Assembly (NCBI GenBank): GCA_910580005.1
Contig: CAJTXH010000121.1
Coordinates: forward strand, 1 to 8,425
Source: an uncultured Lachnospiraceae bacterium
GTDB taxonomy: Bacteria; Bacillota; Clostridia; Lachnospirales; Lachnospiraceae
Direction: 5' to 3'
Length of the DNA stretch: 8,425 nucleotides
Below, in pieces: positions 1 to 5,013 of the stretch (the first letter of the stretch is position 1; every line of letters begins with the position of its first letter). The notes beneath the pieces were generated by a model. That model ran no database searches. It worked only from the letters and a program-made list of their open reading frames with translations, and was not told the DNA's origin. A program made the translations under genes and the position numbers.

Positions 1-38
1 AAAAATTTTTTCAATTTTTTTATTTTTCTGCTTGACTT
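1..38. other. AT-only window edge, no gene seen
   Basis: Almost pure A/T with several T runs of five to seven bases. It follows the stop of the leftmost leftward gene. I see no GC-rich hairpin that would make it a convincing terminator, and no ribosome binding site for a further gene before the window ends. Confidence 0.4.
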
Positions 39-422
39 TTAATAGTTGGTCTTTCCTATTTTTTCCAATACATCTGTCTTATTTATATAATGCCTGTTTG
101 TATTGGATTTCTCTGTTTTACGCACTTCTCCAAGAAGCATTTCCAGTGAACGGATGGTTTTAGGATTTTCTCTTATCCATTGTATTAATGGTTCTGCTTC
201 CGTTTTCGTATCTTTTGCCTTTCTACGTTTCAGACGTACAGATTTTATCATTTTAGACATCTTTGCCATATCGTGATACCCGTCTTCACAAAGTTCAAGC
301 CTGTGGAGTATATCCTGTGTTTCTTTGCCAGCTTCTTTTTCTATGTCCAGGGCTATATTGTAGTCTGTCTGTATATCTTTAAGAAATTTTAAAAAACTTG
401 AAATATATTCACTGTTTTTCAT
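39..422 (-). CDS. Helical phage protein of unknown function (127 aa)
   Basis: I recognise the general type (a helical protein found in Firmicutes phage early regions, with a motif like TQDILHRLEL followed by LLGEVRK and a basic tail) but no function is known to me. The N-terminal half (FLKFLKDIQ...) is predicted to be helical. A basic patch, SVRLKRRKAKDTK, lies near residue 62-74. No cysteine clusters, membrane segments or catalytic motifs are visible. The start is supported by a GGGGG-type Shine-Dalgarno about 10 nt upstream that sits next to the stop codon of the HNH-like gene, 14 nt away, so the two genes are probably co-transcribed and coupled. Cellular location is likely cytoplasmic. Confidence 0.75.
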   Translation of the reverse strand: MKNSEYISSFLKFLKDIQTDYNIALDIEKEAGKETQDILHRLELCEDGYHDMAKMSKMIKSVRLKRRKAKDTKTEAEPLIQWIRENPKTIRSLEMLLGEVRKTEKSNTNRHYINKTDVLEKIGKTNY

Positions 423-436
423 TTCTGGCTGTCCCC

Positions 437-733
437 CTATAAATAAGATTTACCATACCGTGCCATAAAGTCCTGCCTGTCACCAATTTTTAGTTCAAAA
501 ACCGCCTGACCCAGTATTTTTGAAAGTTTTTCTGCCATTGGATTATCATGTATGCGCCCTGTCACTGAGCCAAGTGTATGGCACTGGTTACATGCTGGCA
601 CTTTTAAACCATCTTCTTCTGCAAGTTTACGCCTGCCATTGCCAAATAATAAATGGTGTTCACCTTCTGCTGGCTTCCCACAGAAGAAACATATGTCTTT
701 ATAATCTGTTACTATGCCCTTTGTCTTCTCCAT
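437..733 (-). CDS. HNH-like zinc phage protein (98 aa)
   Basis: A small protein with a CFFCGK zinc knuckle near the N-terminus, then EHHLLFG, an RRKLAEEDGL segment, a second knuckle CNQCH, and IHDNPMAEKLSKILGQ at the C-terminus. The CxxC...HH...CxxCH layout is that of compact HNH/treble-clef nucleases or recombination-associated proteins carried by Firmicutes phages. Whether it still cuts DNA cannot be read from sequence. A longer frame begins seven codons upstream, but the ATG at 733 is chosen because GGGAGG lies 6 nt before it (740-745). The gene sits between the RNase H-like gene and a helical phage protein, in the replication-side operon. The -1 frame extension of the RNase H-like gene would end inside it at 699. 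Confidence 0.75.
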   Translation of the reverse strand: MEKTKGIVTDYKDICFFCGKPAEGEHHLLFGNGRRKLAEEDGLKVPACNQCHTLGSVTGRIHDNPMAEKLSKILGQAVFELKIGDRQDFMARYGKSYL

Positions 734-833
734 AATCTGCCTCCCTGCACGCAATATTAAATTCCTGCCGTAATTCTCTTAAAACAGATGCCAGGCTTTT
801 TACCCTGTTTTGTCTGTCATATATTATTTTTTT
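699..833 (-). other. A_AAA_AAA slippery site with 42-codon -1 extension of RNase H-like gene
   Basis: Reading leftward, the RNase H-like frame ends ACA AAA AAA TAA. The A7 run at 827-833 forms an in-phase A_AAA_AAA heptamer directly before the stop. Slipping one base back opens a frame of 42 codons (IIYDRQNRVKSLAS...) ending at 699-701, with an amphipathic helical stretch SVLRELRQEF. This frame has no ATG, GTG or TTG, so it could only be expressed by frameshifting, giving a 196-aa product. It fills the otherwise geneless gap to 734 and overlaps the HNH-like gene by 35 bp. One missing A in an A8 run would create the same picture. Confidence 0.5.
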
Positions 834-1288
834 GTGTTACGCTGCTCTTTTCCAACTGTTTCTTTTGTTTTCTTAACATTATTTCTGAAAGCATTGCCTA
901 TCCTCCCCTCATATTTCATAAATTTTATCCTGTGAATTTTCATAGAAAGATAAAAACTTTTCCAAAATCCCAGATTTGCAGGTGTTTCCCCATCTGGCTT
1001 TTTCCAGCTGTCCTGCTGCCATCTTTTTACCCAGCCTCGCAAAACACATGATTTTATATAACTGTTGTCTGTGTATATGGTTACTTCACAGGGCTTTACC
1101 AGCATTTTTAACGCCATAACAATTACTTCCAGTGCAAGGCTGTTCCTAGTACAGTTTTTTTCTGCTATATCCACCTTCCTGGTATATACCCTGCCCCTGC
1201 TGTCTGCATATTCCAGCAGTGCAGACGCTTTCCCTTTCCCCTGGAATTTCCCTTTCTGGCTTATGTATATATAAATATTAACTTTCAA
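824..1288 (-). CDS. Degenerate RNase H-like fold protein (154 aa, TTG start)
   Basis: The fold signature is that of the RNase HI family: a first strand (VNIYIYIS), a helix following a TRNSLALE segment, then the strand IYTDNSYI carrying the aspartate equivalent to Asp70 of E. coli RNase HI. The first catalytic aspartate (IYTDGS in classical enzymes) is replaced: the sequence reads IYIYIS. The glutamate of the second motif is also displaced, so at most one carboxylate of the active site is clearly kept. I infer a binding or structural role, not RNA cleavage. A GTG lies at 1297, but AGAAGG is 8 nt before the TTG at 1288, which is the better start and gives the expected MKVNIYI N-terminus. The gene ends ACA AAA AAA TAA, with an open -1 frame beyond it (see the slippery site entry). 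Confidence 0.7.
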   Translation of the reverse strand: MKVNIYIYISQKGKFQGKGKASALLEYADSRGRVYTRKVDIAEKNCTRNSLALEVIVMALKMLVKPCEVTIYTDNSYIKSCVLRGWVKRWQQDSWKKPDGETPANLGFWKSFYLSMKIHRIKFMKYEGRIGNAFRNNVKKTKETVGKEQRNTKK

Positions 1289-1312
1289 AACAGACACCTT
1301 CTTTAATGCTTT

Positions 1313-1339
1313 CCAATTTAATAAATATTAAATGCGCCA
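1313..1339. repeat. 27-bp direct repeat, copy 1 (iteron-like)
   Basis: This 27-bp segment recurs at 1417-1443 with 24 of 27 bases identical, both ending TTAAATGCGCCA. The copies are 104 bp apart in the same orientation and lie in the noncoding region just downstream of rep. They could be initiator binding sites. They differ only by A/T-to-G/C transitions. Confidence 0.65.
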
Positions 1340-1416
1340 CTATTGTAAGCTTTTTTCTTATGACCTGTGTATATTTAAGTACAAGTTTTTAAAAACACTG
1401 CCTGTCTGCACACCCT

Positions 1417-1443
1417 CCAATTCAACAAATGTTAAATGCGCCA
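1417..1443. repeat. 27-bp direct repeat, copy 2 (iteron-like)
   Basis: Second copy of the repeat at 1313-1339, ending 3 bp before the first DnaA-box-like site. Its position next to the DnaA cluster suggests it belongs to the replication origin. Between the copies lies a perfect 12-bp palindrome, GTTTTTAAAAAC, at 1385-1396. Confidence 0.65.
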
Positions 1444-1446
1444 GGG

Positions 1447-1486
1447 TTATCAACAGGTTATCCACATTTATCCACAATTATCCACA
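1447..1486 (+). promoter_or_regulatory. DnaA-box cluster, putative replication origin
   Basis: Three perfect DnaA boxes TTATCCACA start at 1458, 1468 and 1478. A one-mismatch box, TTATCAACA, starts at 1447. All four are in the same orientation and phased 10-11 bp apart, so they face one side of the helix. The last box overlaps the final codons and stop of the HUH Rep gene. Together with the two direct repeats and the AT-rich 1321-1400 stretch, the 1298-1486 interval (about 190 bp, no other gene seen) looks like the origin of the element. A nick site for Rep was not identified. Confidence 0.8.
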
Positions 1487-2377
1487 TTTACTGCCTGGCA
1501 GTTTCCGCAGTCGGAGGTATATGCTCCATCCAGTATATATATTGTACCGATAATCTATCTTCACAGGTTCATATCCTTTATACTGGCTGCGCCATACTGC
1601 TTTATCTTCTGGTGTTTTTGCCATTTCACGTATTTTTTTGAAACTGTACTTATAGTCGTTCTTCTTTTCCTTTGGTTTTTCAAGGTTCTGCGAAGTGCTC
1701 CATTTACGCGCGCTTTTTTTACGTTTATTGATATAATTTGCCAGCCCTTCCAGTCCATTTTCGTCTGGCTGTAACCTGTCACAGTTTATGAAGCCAAGCA
1801 TGTCCACACTGCTGCGGTATCCTGCATCATGGGCTTTTTTCCAGTTTATGCGTGTGCTGCTCCACAGCAGTTCCATCTCGTCACGGCTTAAACCACCATT
1901 CATGATAATATGGTGGTGTACCCTGACAGGCTTTGTCCTCTTGTCTTCCAGACCCTCAATAACCATCTGCTGCCCTTCTTCTTCCTCTGGTGTGTATTCC
2001 GTTACTAATATCCATTTAAGTTCTTTCCCTGTAACCTTTTTCATCCTGCGTTTTACCCTGTTTAAATAGTTATGTACTGTTTTTTCTGCTTCCATAAGGC
2101 TGGAAGGAAGATGTGCATTGCTATATGTAAGGGAGATATGGTAATCGCCACGGCTGAAATTGGTATGTGCCACCTGGAGGAAACGTCTTTTGCTCCTTTT
2201 GTCGTTAAGGTTCTGCTGTTTCTGGCAGGTATGCCCTGTTTTCTTCTTCCCTGCCTCTGGGATATTGGTTACAGGTACTATATCTACTTCCATCCATTCC
2301 TTCCCACAGTAAATTTTCTTTTCCCTTATAAAGTTTTTCCTTTTATTTTTATACTTTTTCTGTTTCCTGCCTGCCAT
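1478..2377 (-). CDS. HUH rolling-circle replication initiator (Rep), 299 aa
   Basis: A rolling-circle replication-associated protein of the HUH endonuclease superfamily. It should nick one strand at the origin, stay covalently attached through a tyrosine, and prime leading-strand synthesis. Visible motifs are motif I HISLTYS (about 80-86), the metal-binding motif RVHHHIIM (His154/His156, where the central residue is unusually also His), and motif III LANYINK with the candidate catalytic Tyr215, followed by the family-typical SQNLEKPK. The N-terminus is very basic, as expected for DNA binding. An ATG at 2383 is possible, but AAGGGG is only 3 nt from it and 9 nt from the ATG at 2377, so MAGRKQKK is the preferred start. 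DnaA boxes overlap its 3' end. It lies downstream of an AT-rich interval with promoter signals and an antisense transcription unit. Confidence 0.88.
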   Translation of the reverse strand: MAGRKQKKYKNKRKNFIREKKIYCGKEWMEVDIVPVTNIPEAGKKKTGHTCQKQQNLNDKRSKRRFLQVAHTNFSRGDYHISLTYSNAHLPSSLMEAEKTVHNYLNRVKRRMKKVTGKELKWILVTEYTPEEEEGQQMVIEGLEDKRTKPVRVHHHIIMNGGLSRDEMELLWSSTRINWKKAHDAGYRSSVDMLGFINCDRLQPDENGLEGLANYINKRKKSARKWSTSQNLEKPKEKKNDYKYSFKKIREMAKTPEDKAVWRSQYKGYEPVKIDYRYNIYTGWSIYLRLRKLPGSKCG

Positions 2378-2508
2378 ATGCATATACCCCTTATACTATA
2401 TGTAAAATTAATTATGTTGATATTAATATTTAATGTTATCATTATTTATATAATAAATATTAATAAAATATTATGGTTATATCTTTTGTTTATTTTTATG
2501 GTATATAA

Positions 2509-2537
2509 ATTATATGTAAGAAAAATATTAATGGCTA
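2509..2537 (-). promoter_or_regulatory. Candidate leftward rep promoter
   Basis: On the minus strand TAGCCA (2532-2537) lies 17 bp from a perfect TATAAT (2509-2514). This would start an RNA near 2502 with a leader of about 120 nt before rep. The surrounding 2384-2600 is extremely AT-rich, so chance -10 matches are common. The -35 matches consensus at four of six bases only. Confidence 0.35.
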
Positions 2538-2598
2538 AGTTGTTAATACCTTATACAAGGTCTTTAAAGCCTTACCTGGCATATTTTTAAAATACCTG

Positions 2599-2627
2599 TT
2601 GATTTTTACATTTACGCATAGTATAAT
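2599..2627 (+). promoter_or_regulatory. Rightward sigma70-type promoter antisense to the rep operon
   Basis: TTGATT (2599-2604), a 17-bp spacer, and a perfect TATAAT (2622-2627). Transcription would begin around 2632-2635 and run rightward, against all neighbouring genes. No gene follows on that strand: the first ATG downstream is followed by one codon and TAA. An intrinsic terminator appears within about 60 nt. Confidence 0.6.
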
Positions 2628-2632
2628 AAGGG

Positions 2633-2693
2633 TGTTCCAAAACGTAATGGATTAAGCATCTGCATAGTTTCCCTCTATACAGATGCTTTTTCT
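2633..2693 (+). ncRNA. Predicted ~60-nt antisense RNA upstream of rep
   Basis: Defined by the promoter at 2599-2627 and the hairpin plus T tract ending near 2693. The RNA would have a short 5' tail of about 20 nt and one large hairpin. It is antisense to the last codons of the YopX-like gene and to the stretch linking that gene to rep. Size, promoter strength, position upstream of rep and single terminator hairpin resemble the counter-transcribed RNAs that limit Rep synthesis in rolling-circle plasmids. It would pair with the rep message only if that message starts at or above the YopX-like gene. It could also be a by-product of a terminator or part of a single-strand origin. Confidence 0.45.
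2654..2691 (+). terminator. Intrinsic terminator (rightward)
   Basis: Arms 2654-2667 and 2675-2688 pair over 14 bp with one C-A mismatch around a 7-nt loop, and the right arm runs into TTTTT then CTCT. The T tract is on the plus strand, so termination of rightward transcription is expected. Leftward RNA forms the same stem with a G-U wobble but lacks a U tract after it. The leftward stop codon of the YopX-like gene lies in the stem. Confidence 0.6.
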
Positions 2694-3280
2694 CTGCTTA
2701 TTTCTGTTGCATAACCAGGCATATAATAACCGCCACATTCCTTACAGACTGGCATATAACGGCTTGCCAGTGTTACATGCCCGCATTCCAGGCATGTAAG
2801 CTTAAGGAACGGCAACGCCGTAGATACCACATTTAGTTCTGGCAGGTACGGCATTTCCAGCCCCTCTTCTGCAATGTGCCTTATGCCATGTATGAAGCCA
2901 GGGTTATCAAACAGATTGCCTGTTACTTTCATATCCTCCCTGGATAAATCTTTAACTTCCATAGCTTCCCCTGTTACAATGTCCATTGCCTGCACTTCAT
3001 CCAGAACAATAAGATAAGATATCCCTTCCGTTTCTTCATAAAGAAGGATGTCATGGATATATATGTCTTTGCCTGCCCTGTCTGTAATGCCTGTATGCCT
3101 GCATAACGTAGCTATATCTATTTCATATATATTTGCGCCAGGATAACCGCCTTTATCTATGTAATACCCCCTGGGGCGTGCTTTGCCATTATGGGGGTCT
3201 GGCGGCGGCATGTTTGTATATTCCCCGTATATCCAGACAGGACAGGGGGTATTAATGTTCTTTGCCCTTGCTTTTATCAT
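2675..3280 (-). CDS. YopX-like phage protein with C-terminal zinc ribbon (201 aa)
   Basis: Residues about 52-80 carry the YopX family signature (YEIDIATLCRHTGITDRAG then KDIYIHDILL), and VTGNLFDNPGFI near 119-130 matches the family's end region. YopX proteins are widespread in Firmicutes phages and their biochemical role is unknown. This copy is longer than a plain YopX domain: a zinc ribbon follows, with CLECGH (163-168) and CKECGG (179-184), which suggests nucleic acid or protein binding. AGGAG lies 7 nt before the ATG. It is the last gene of the short leftward operon starting at 3803. Its stop codon lies inside the stem of the hairpin that terminates the antisense RNA. Confidence 0.8.
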   Translation of the reverse strand: MIKARAKNINTPCPVWIYGEYTNMPPPDPHNGKARPRGYYIDKGGYPGANIYEIDIATLCRHTGITDRAGKDIYIHDILLYEETEGISYLIVLDEVQAMDIVTGEAMEVKDLSREDMKVTGNLFDNPGFIHGIRHIAEEGLEMPYLPELNVVSTALPFLKLTCLECGHVTLASRYMPVCKECGGYYMPGYATEISREKASV

Positions 3281-3318
3281 GTAACATCTCCTGTTTCCAG
3301 TCTTTATTTTATGTAATG

Positions 3319-3519
3319 CTATAATCTGCTGGCAATGTCCTTTATTATTGCCAGACCAGAACCAGCTTCAATGTTTACTTTTTTAAAATGTCCGTTTTGG
3401 TAAACTATAGTTACATTTTCCTGTTTTTTATCAAGTACAAGGTCTAATATGCCTTCCCCAGCCCTTGTCACAACTAAAAGCTCTTTTAAACGTTTAACAA
3501 TTTCTTCTTTGTTTTCCAT
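3319..3519 (-). CDS. Unknown small protein (66 aa)
   Basis: Not recognised. The N-terminal 25 residues are helical and charged (EEIVKRLKELL), followed by alternating strands (NVTIVYQNGHFKKVNIE) and a final helix. No cysteines and no membrane segment. It is well supported as a gene: AGGAAG lies 8 nt before the ATG and overlaps the stop region of the upstream zinc protein. The next gene follows after 38 nt. It belongs to the leftward operon under the operator-controlled promoter near 3840-3870. Confidence 0.7.
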   Translation of the reverse strand: MENKEEIVKRLKELLVVTRAGEGILDLVLDKKQENVTIVYQNGHFKKVNIEAGSGLAIIKDIASRL

Positions 3520-3533
3520 AATGCCTGCTTCCT

Positions 3534-3803
3534 TTATATAGTTTTTTCTTCATAACATAAACATGTGTCTTCTGGTGAAGGGTGTGTTTTTCCCTTGCGT
3601 TTGCCTGCTGGGACACTACAGGCACAATGTCCTGTATACATCTTATAATATGTACCATATTTGTCCCGGCAGTAATACTGGCGGTAATGTTCGCATCCTT
3701 CACAATTTTTAGGTTTTGGAGTAGCGGATTTGGTTATGTCCTCTATAATAATTTTCAGGCGTTCGTTTTCAAGTTCCAGTTCTTGTACTTTTTGTGACAA
3801 CAT
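3534..3803 (-). CDS. Coiled-coil plus Cys-rich zinc phage protein (89 aa)
   Basis: The start is fixed by AAGGAGG placed 8 nt before the ATG at 3803. Earlier in-frame ATGs have no such signal, and one at 3824 lies upstream of the Shine-Dalgarno itself. The N-terminal 20 residues form a heptad-like helix (VQELELENERLK). They are followed by a Cys/His cluster: CEGCEHYRQYYC, then GHCAC, then DTCLC near the C-terminus, enough ligands for one or two zinc ions. This layout is common in small phage proteins of Clostridia, with no known function. It is the first gene of the leftward operon and the first target of the divergent regulatory region. Confidence 0.75.
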   Translation of the reverse strand: MLSQKVQELELENERLKIIIEDITKSATPKPKNCEGCEHYRQYYCRDKYGTYYKMYTGHCACSVPAGKRKGKTHPSPEDTCLCYEEKTI

Positions 3804-3837
3804 TGTGTTTCCCTCCTTATTCATGGTAAAATAAAAT

Positions 3838-3868
3838 ATTATAATATTTGAACTATTACCACATCCAA
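3838..3868 (-). promoter_or_regulatory. Leftward promoter under operator 1
   Basis: On the minus strand TTGGAT (3863-3868) is followed by TATTAT after 16 bp (3841-3846) or perfect TATAAT after 19 bp (3838-3843). The -35 lies inside the pseudo-palindrome at 3861-3877, so a bound repressor would block RNA polymerase. It would drive 3803-3534 and the genes beyond. Confidence 0.5.
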
Positions 3869-3877
3869 TTTGAATGT
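3861..3877. promoter_or_regulatory. Operator 1 (17-bp pseudo-palindrome)
   Basis: ACATCCAATTTGAATGT: half sites ACAT[CT]CAA and TTG[AG]ATGT around one central base, with one mismatched pair. It is identical to operator 2 except for the centre base and overlaps the leftward -35. It is a likely binding site for one or both XRE regulators next door. Confidence 0.7.
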
Positions 3878-3893
3878 ATATACACATAATATC

Positions 3894-3910
3894 ACATCCA
3901 AATTGAATGT
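3894..3910. promoter_or_regulatory. Operator 2 (17-bp pseudo-palindrome)
   Basis: ACATCCAAATTGAATGT, 16 of 17 bases identical to operator 1 and 33 bp away start to start, about three helical turns. It lies 10 bp upstream of the Shine-Dalgarno of the rightward XRE gene, so its occupation could autoregulate that gene. A weak rightward promoter (TTACCA, 17 bp, TATACA at 3856-3884) lies between and across the sites. Confidence 0.7.
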
Positions 3911-3930
3911 CAAGACTTTGGAGGTTATTT

Positions 3931-4137
3931 ATGCATAATTTTTCTCAATCCTTAAAACATTACCGACAATTATATGGAGTAACACAAAAACAAATGGCTG
4001 AAAAATTAGATATGACACCTAACGCATATCAAAAATATGAACTTGGAACACGTGAACCAAATTTAAACACATTAATACAGATAGCTGATATTTTTAAATT
4101 ACCACTTGATGATTTAGTTGGCAGAAAGCTGTCTTAA
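3931..4137 (+). CDS. XRE/Cro-type repressor (68 aa), only rightward gene
   Basis: A single helix-turn-helix domain filling the protein: scaffold LKHYRQLYGVTQKQMAEKL, turn, recognition helix TPNAYQKYE (29-37), then GTREPNLNTL and a last helix ending LPLDDLVGRK. This is the compact Cro/CI class that binds palindromic operators as a dimer. An upstream ATG at 3907 overlaps operator 2. The ATG at 3931 is preferred because GGAGG sits 6 nt before it (3920-3924). The adjacent pair of 17-bp pseudo-palindromes is the obvious target and would couple autoregulation to control of the leftward operon. Its last 24 bp overlap, tail to tail, the leftward XRE gene. Its codons look more AT-rich than those of its neighbours. 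Confidence 0.88.
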   Translation: MHNFSQSLKHYRQLYGVTQKQMAEKLDMTPNAYQKYELGTREPNLNTLIQIADIFKLPLDDLVGRKLS

Positions 4138-4311
4138 TATACGTTGGTGAATATTGAATAAATCTTCTAATTTATCCCATATTTCTATTTTTCCAATCCG
4201 TGTACCATATTCTATTTTTTGGTATGCATGTTCCGTAATTCCTAAATATTCTGCTACCTGCTTCTGTGTCATGCCTGCCTTCTGGCGGGCTTCTTTTAAA
4301 TTCTTACGCAT
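4114..4311 (-). CDS. Second XRE-type regulator (65 aa)
   Basis: A one-domain helix-turn-helix protein: LKEARQKAGMTQKQVAEYLG, then recognition helix TEHAYQKIE (26-34) and YGTR. Twelve codons of open frame lie upstream to 4347, but the ATG at 4311 has AAGGG 7 nt before it, whereas the ATG at 4347 has no visible Shine-Dalgarno. The TQKQ, AYQK and GTR segments match those of the convergent XRE protein at the same positions, so the two may recognise the same operator, as CI and Cro do. After GTR the proteins diverge: this one lacks the usual proline-loop helix (it reads IGKIEIWDKLEDLF). It is the last gene of the long leftward operon from the right. Confidence 0.82.
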   Translation of the reverse strand: MRKNLKEARQKAGMTQKQVAEYLGITEHAYQKIEYGTRIGKIEIWDKLEDLFNIHQRILRQLSAN

Positions 4312-4353
4312 TTTTCTTCCCTTTCCAGCCTTTATATAACCCTGCATTTATTT

Positions 4354-4563
4354 TCACAGCTTTTCTGTTTCATGTTCTGCCCATTCCATGTAGCTGGCTG
4401 TGTCATACTCTAAATTTTTAAGTGTATTTAAAATGTCTTTGGTTTTAGAAGCATCTTTTTCTTTATACATTGCATCCTTGTGCCTTTTTAATGCTTTTAA
4501 ATCATTTTCCAGCAGTAATTCAAATCCTGATGCGGCAGCATATAACTCATGAAGTGCTTTCAT
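4354..4563 (-). CDS. Unknown small helical protein (69 aa)
   Basis: Not recognised. The whole protein is predicted to be helical and rich in Lys, Glu and Leu, with no cysteine and no membrane segment. The middle (LKALKRHKDAMYKEKDASKTK) is basic and the tail (YMEWAEHETEKL) acidic. GGAG lies 8 nt before the ATG, so it is a real gene by signal and spacing. It stops 42 nt before the chosen start of the XRE gene, and 21 nt separate it from the gene upstream. Confidence 0.65.
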   Translation of the reverse strand: MKALHELYAAASGFELLLENDLKALKRHKDAMYKEKDASKTKDILNTLKNLEYDTASYMEWAEHETEKL

Positions 4564-4584
4564 GCATATTTCTCCATCTTATCT

Positions 4585-4989
4585 TTAATATTCCTTTACT
4601 TTTAAATCAACATGTCCAATAACTTTTTTGAAATCTTTTAGCTCTAATCCTGACACAACAAAACCATCCGCCCTGTAATAACCTTTAAAAAAACCATTTG
4701 TAATACATGTTATGACGACTTCGCCATGATACCCATTGTCTGTAACCACATCACCAACTTTTATTACTTCTGTAGCTTTATGTATTGCAGGTTTTATAAT
4801 GTTTTTATATACAGGCACAGAAAAAACTTTTATTATTTGTTCTGCCCCGCCTTTTCTTTTAATGACAAAACCATCATCAAAGTTATGTAATATCCACTTT
4901 GCAACAACACAGCCTGCAATGTTAATAAACCTGTTCCTGGCTGATATTATTCTTTTTAATGCTGCCTTTTTCATGTTTCCAATCCTCAT
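4585..4989 (-). CDS. Unknown protein with SH3/KOW-like C-terminal barrel (134 aa)
   Basis: Function not recognised. The N-terminal 35 residues are basic and helical (MKKAALKRIISARNRF). The C-terminal half contains KVGDVVTDNGYHGEVVITC, the Val-Gly-Asp opening of a small SH3/KOW-type beta barrel, ending in LKDFKKVIGHVDL. Such barrels in phage proteins usually bind nucleic acid or a partner, but this is an inference from a short pattern. Start: AAGGAGG lies 10 nt before ATG 4989. A second ATG at 4974 is possible. The Shine-Dalgarno sits just past the stop of the PP-loop gene, so the two genes are likely co-translated. Confidence 0.65.
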   Translation of the reverse strand: MRIGNMKKAALKRIISARNRFINIAGCVVAKWILHNFDDGFVIKRKGGAEQIIKVFSVPVYKNIIKPAIHKATEVIKVGDVVTDNGYHGEVVITCITNGFFKGYYRADGFVVSGLELKDFKKVIGHVDLKVKEY

Positions 4990-5013
4990 CTGGTTAATGC
5001 CTCCTTGTGCAAA

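Noticed and set aside
1447..1486. CRISPR-like short repeats
   Set aside because: The repeated 9-mers are adjacent DnaA boxes with one- or two-base gaps, not repeats separated by spacers.
1714..1720. A7 run in rep as a third frameshift site (also 1627-1633)
   Set aside because: In the Rep frame the runs read CGT AAA AAA and TTC AAA AAA, so the base before is T or C and the heptamer is not A_AAA_AAA. No stop follows and the Rep frame simply continues.
1561..1782. Leftward 73-codon frame inside rep
   Set aside because: Out-of-frame shadow of the Rep gene, which has clear HUH motifs. It has no ribosome binding site of its own.
2072..2590. Rightward 172-codon frame, very hydrophobic, antisense to rep and crossing the AT-rich block
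   Set aside because: The first part is the complement of the Rep gene and the rest is AT-rich DNA that yields Ile/Leu/Phe/Tyr by composition. No Shine-Dalgarno stands before any of its ATGs, so I do not call a membrane protein.
2654..2688. Terminator of the leftward YopX operon
   Set aside because: The stem also forms in leftward RNA, but no U tract follows it on that strand. The T tract points to rightward termination, though some bidirectional effect cannot be excluded.
3494..3703. Leftward 69-codon frame overlapping the coiled-coil zinc protein
   Set aside because: Shadow in another frame. The 89-aa frame has AAGGAGG at ideal spacing and a sensible Cys pattern.
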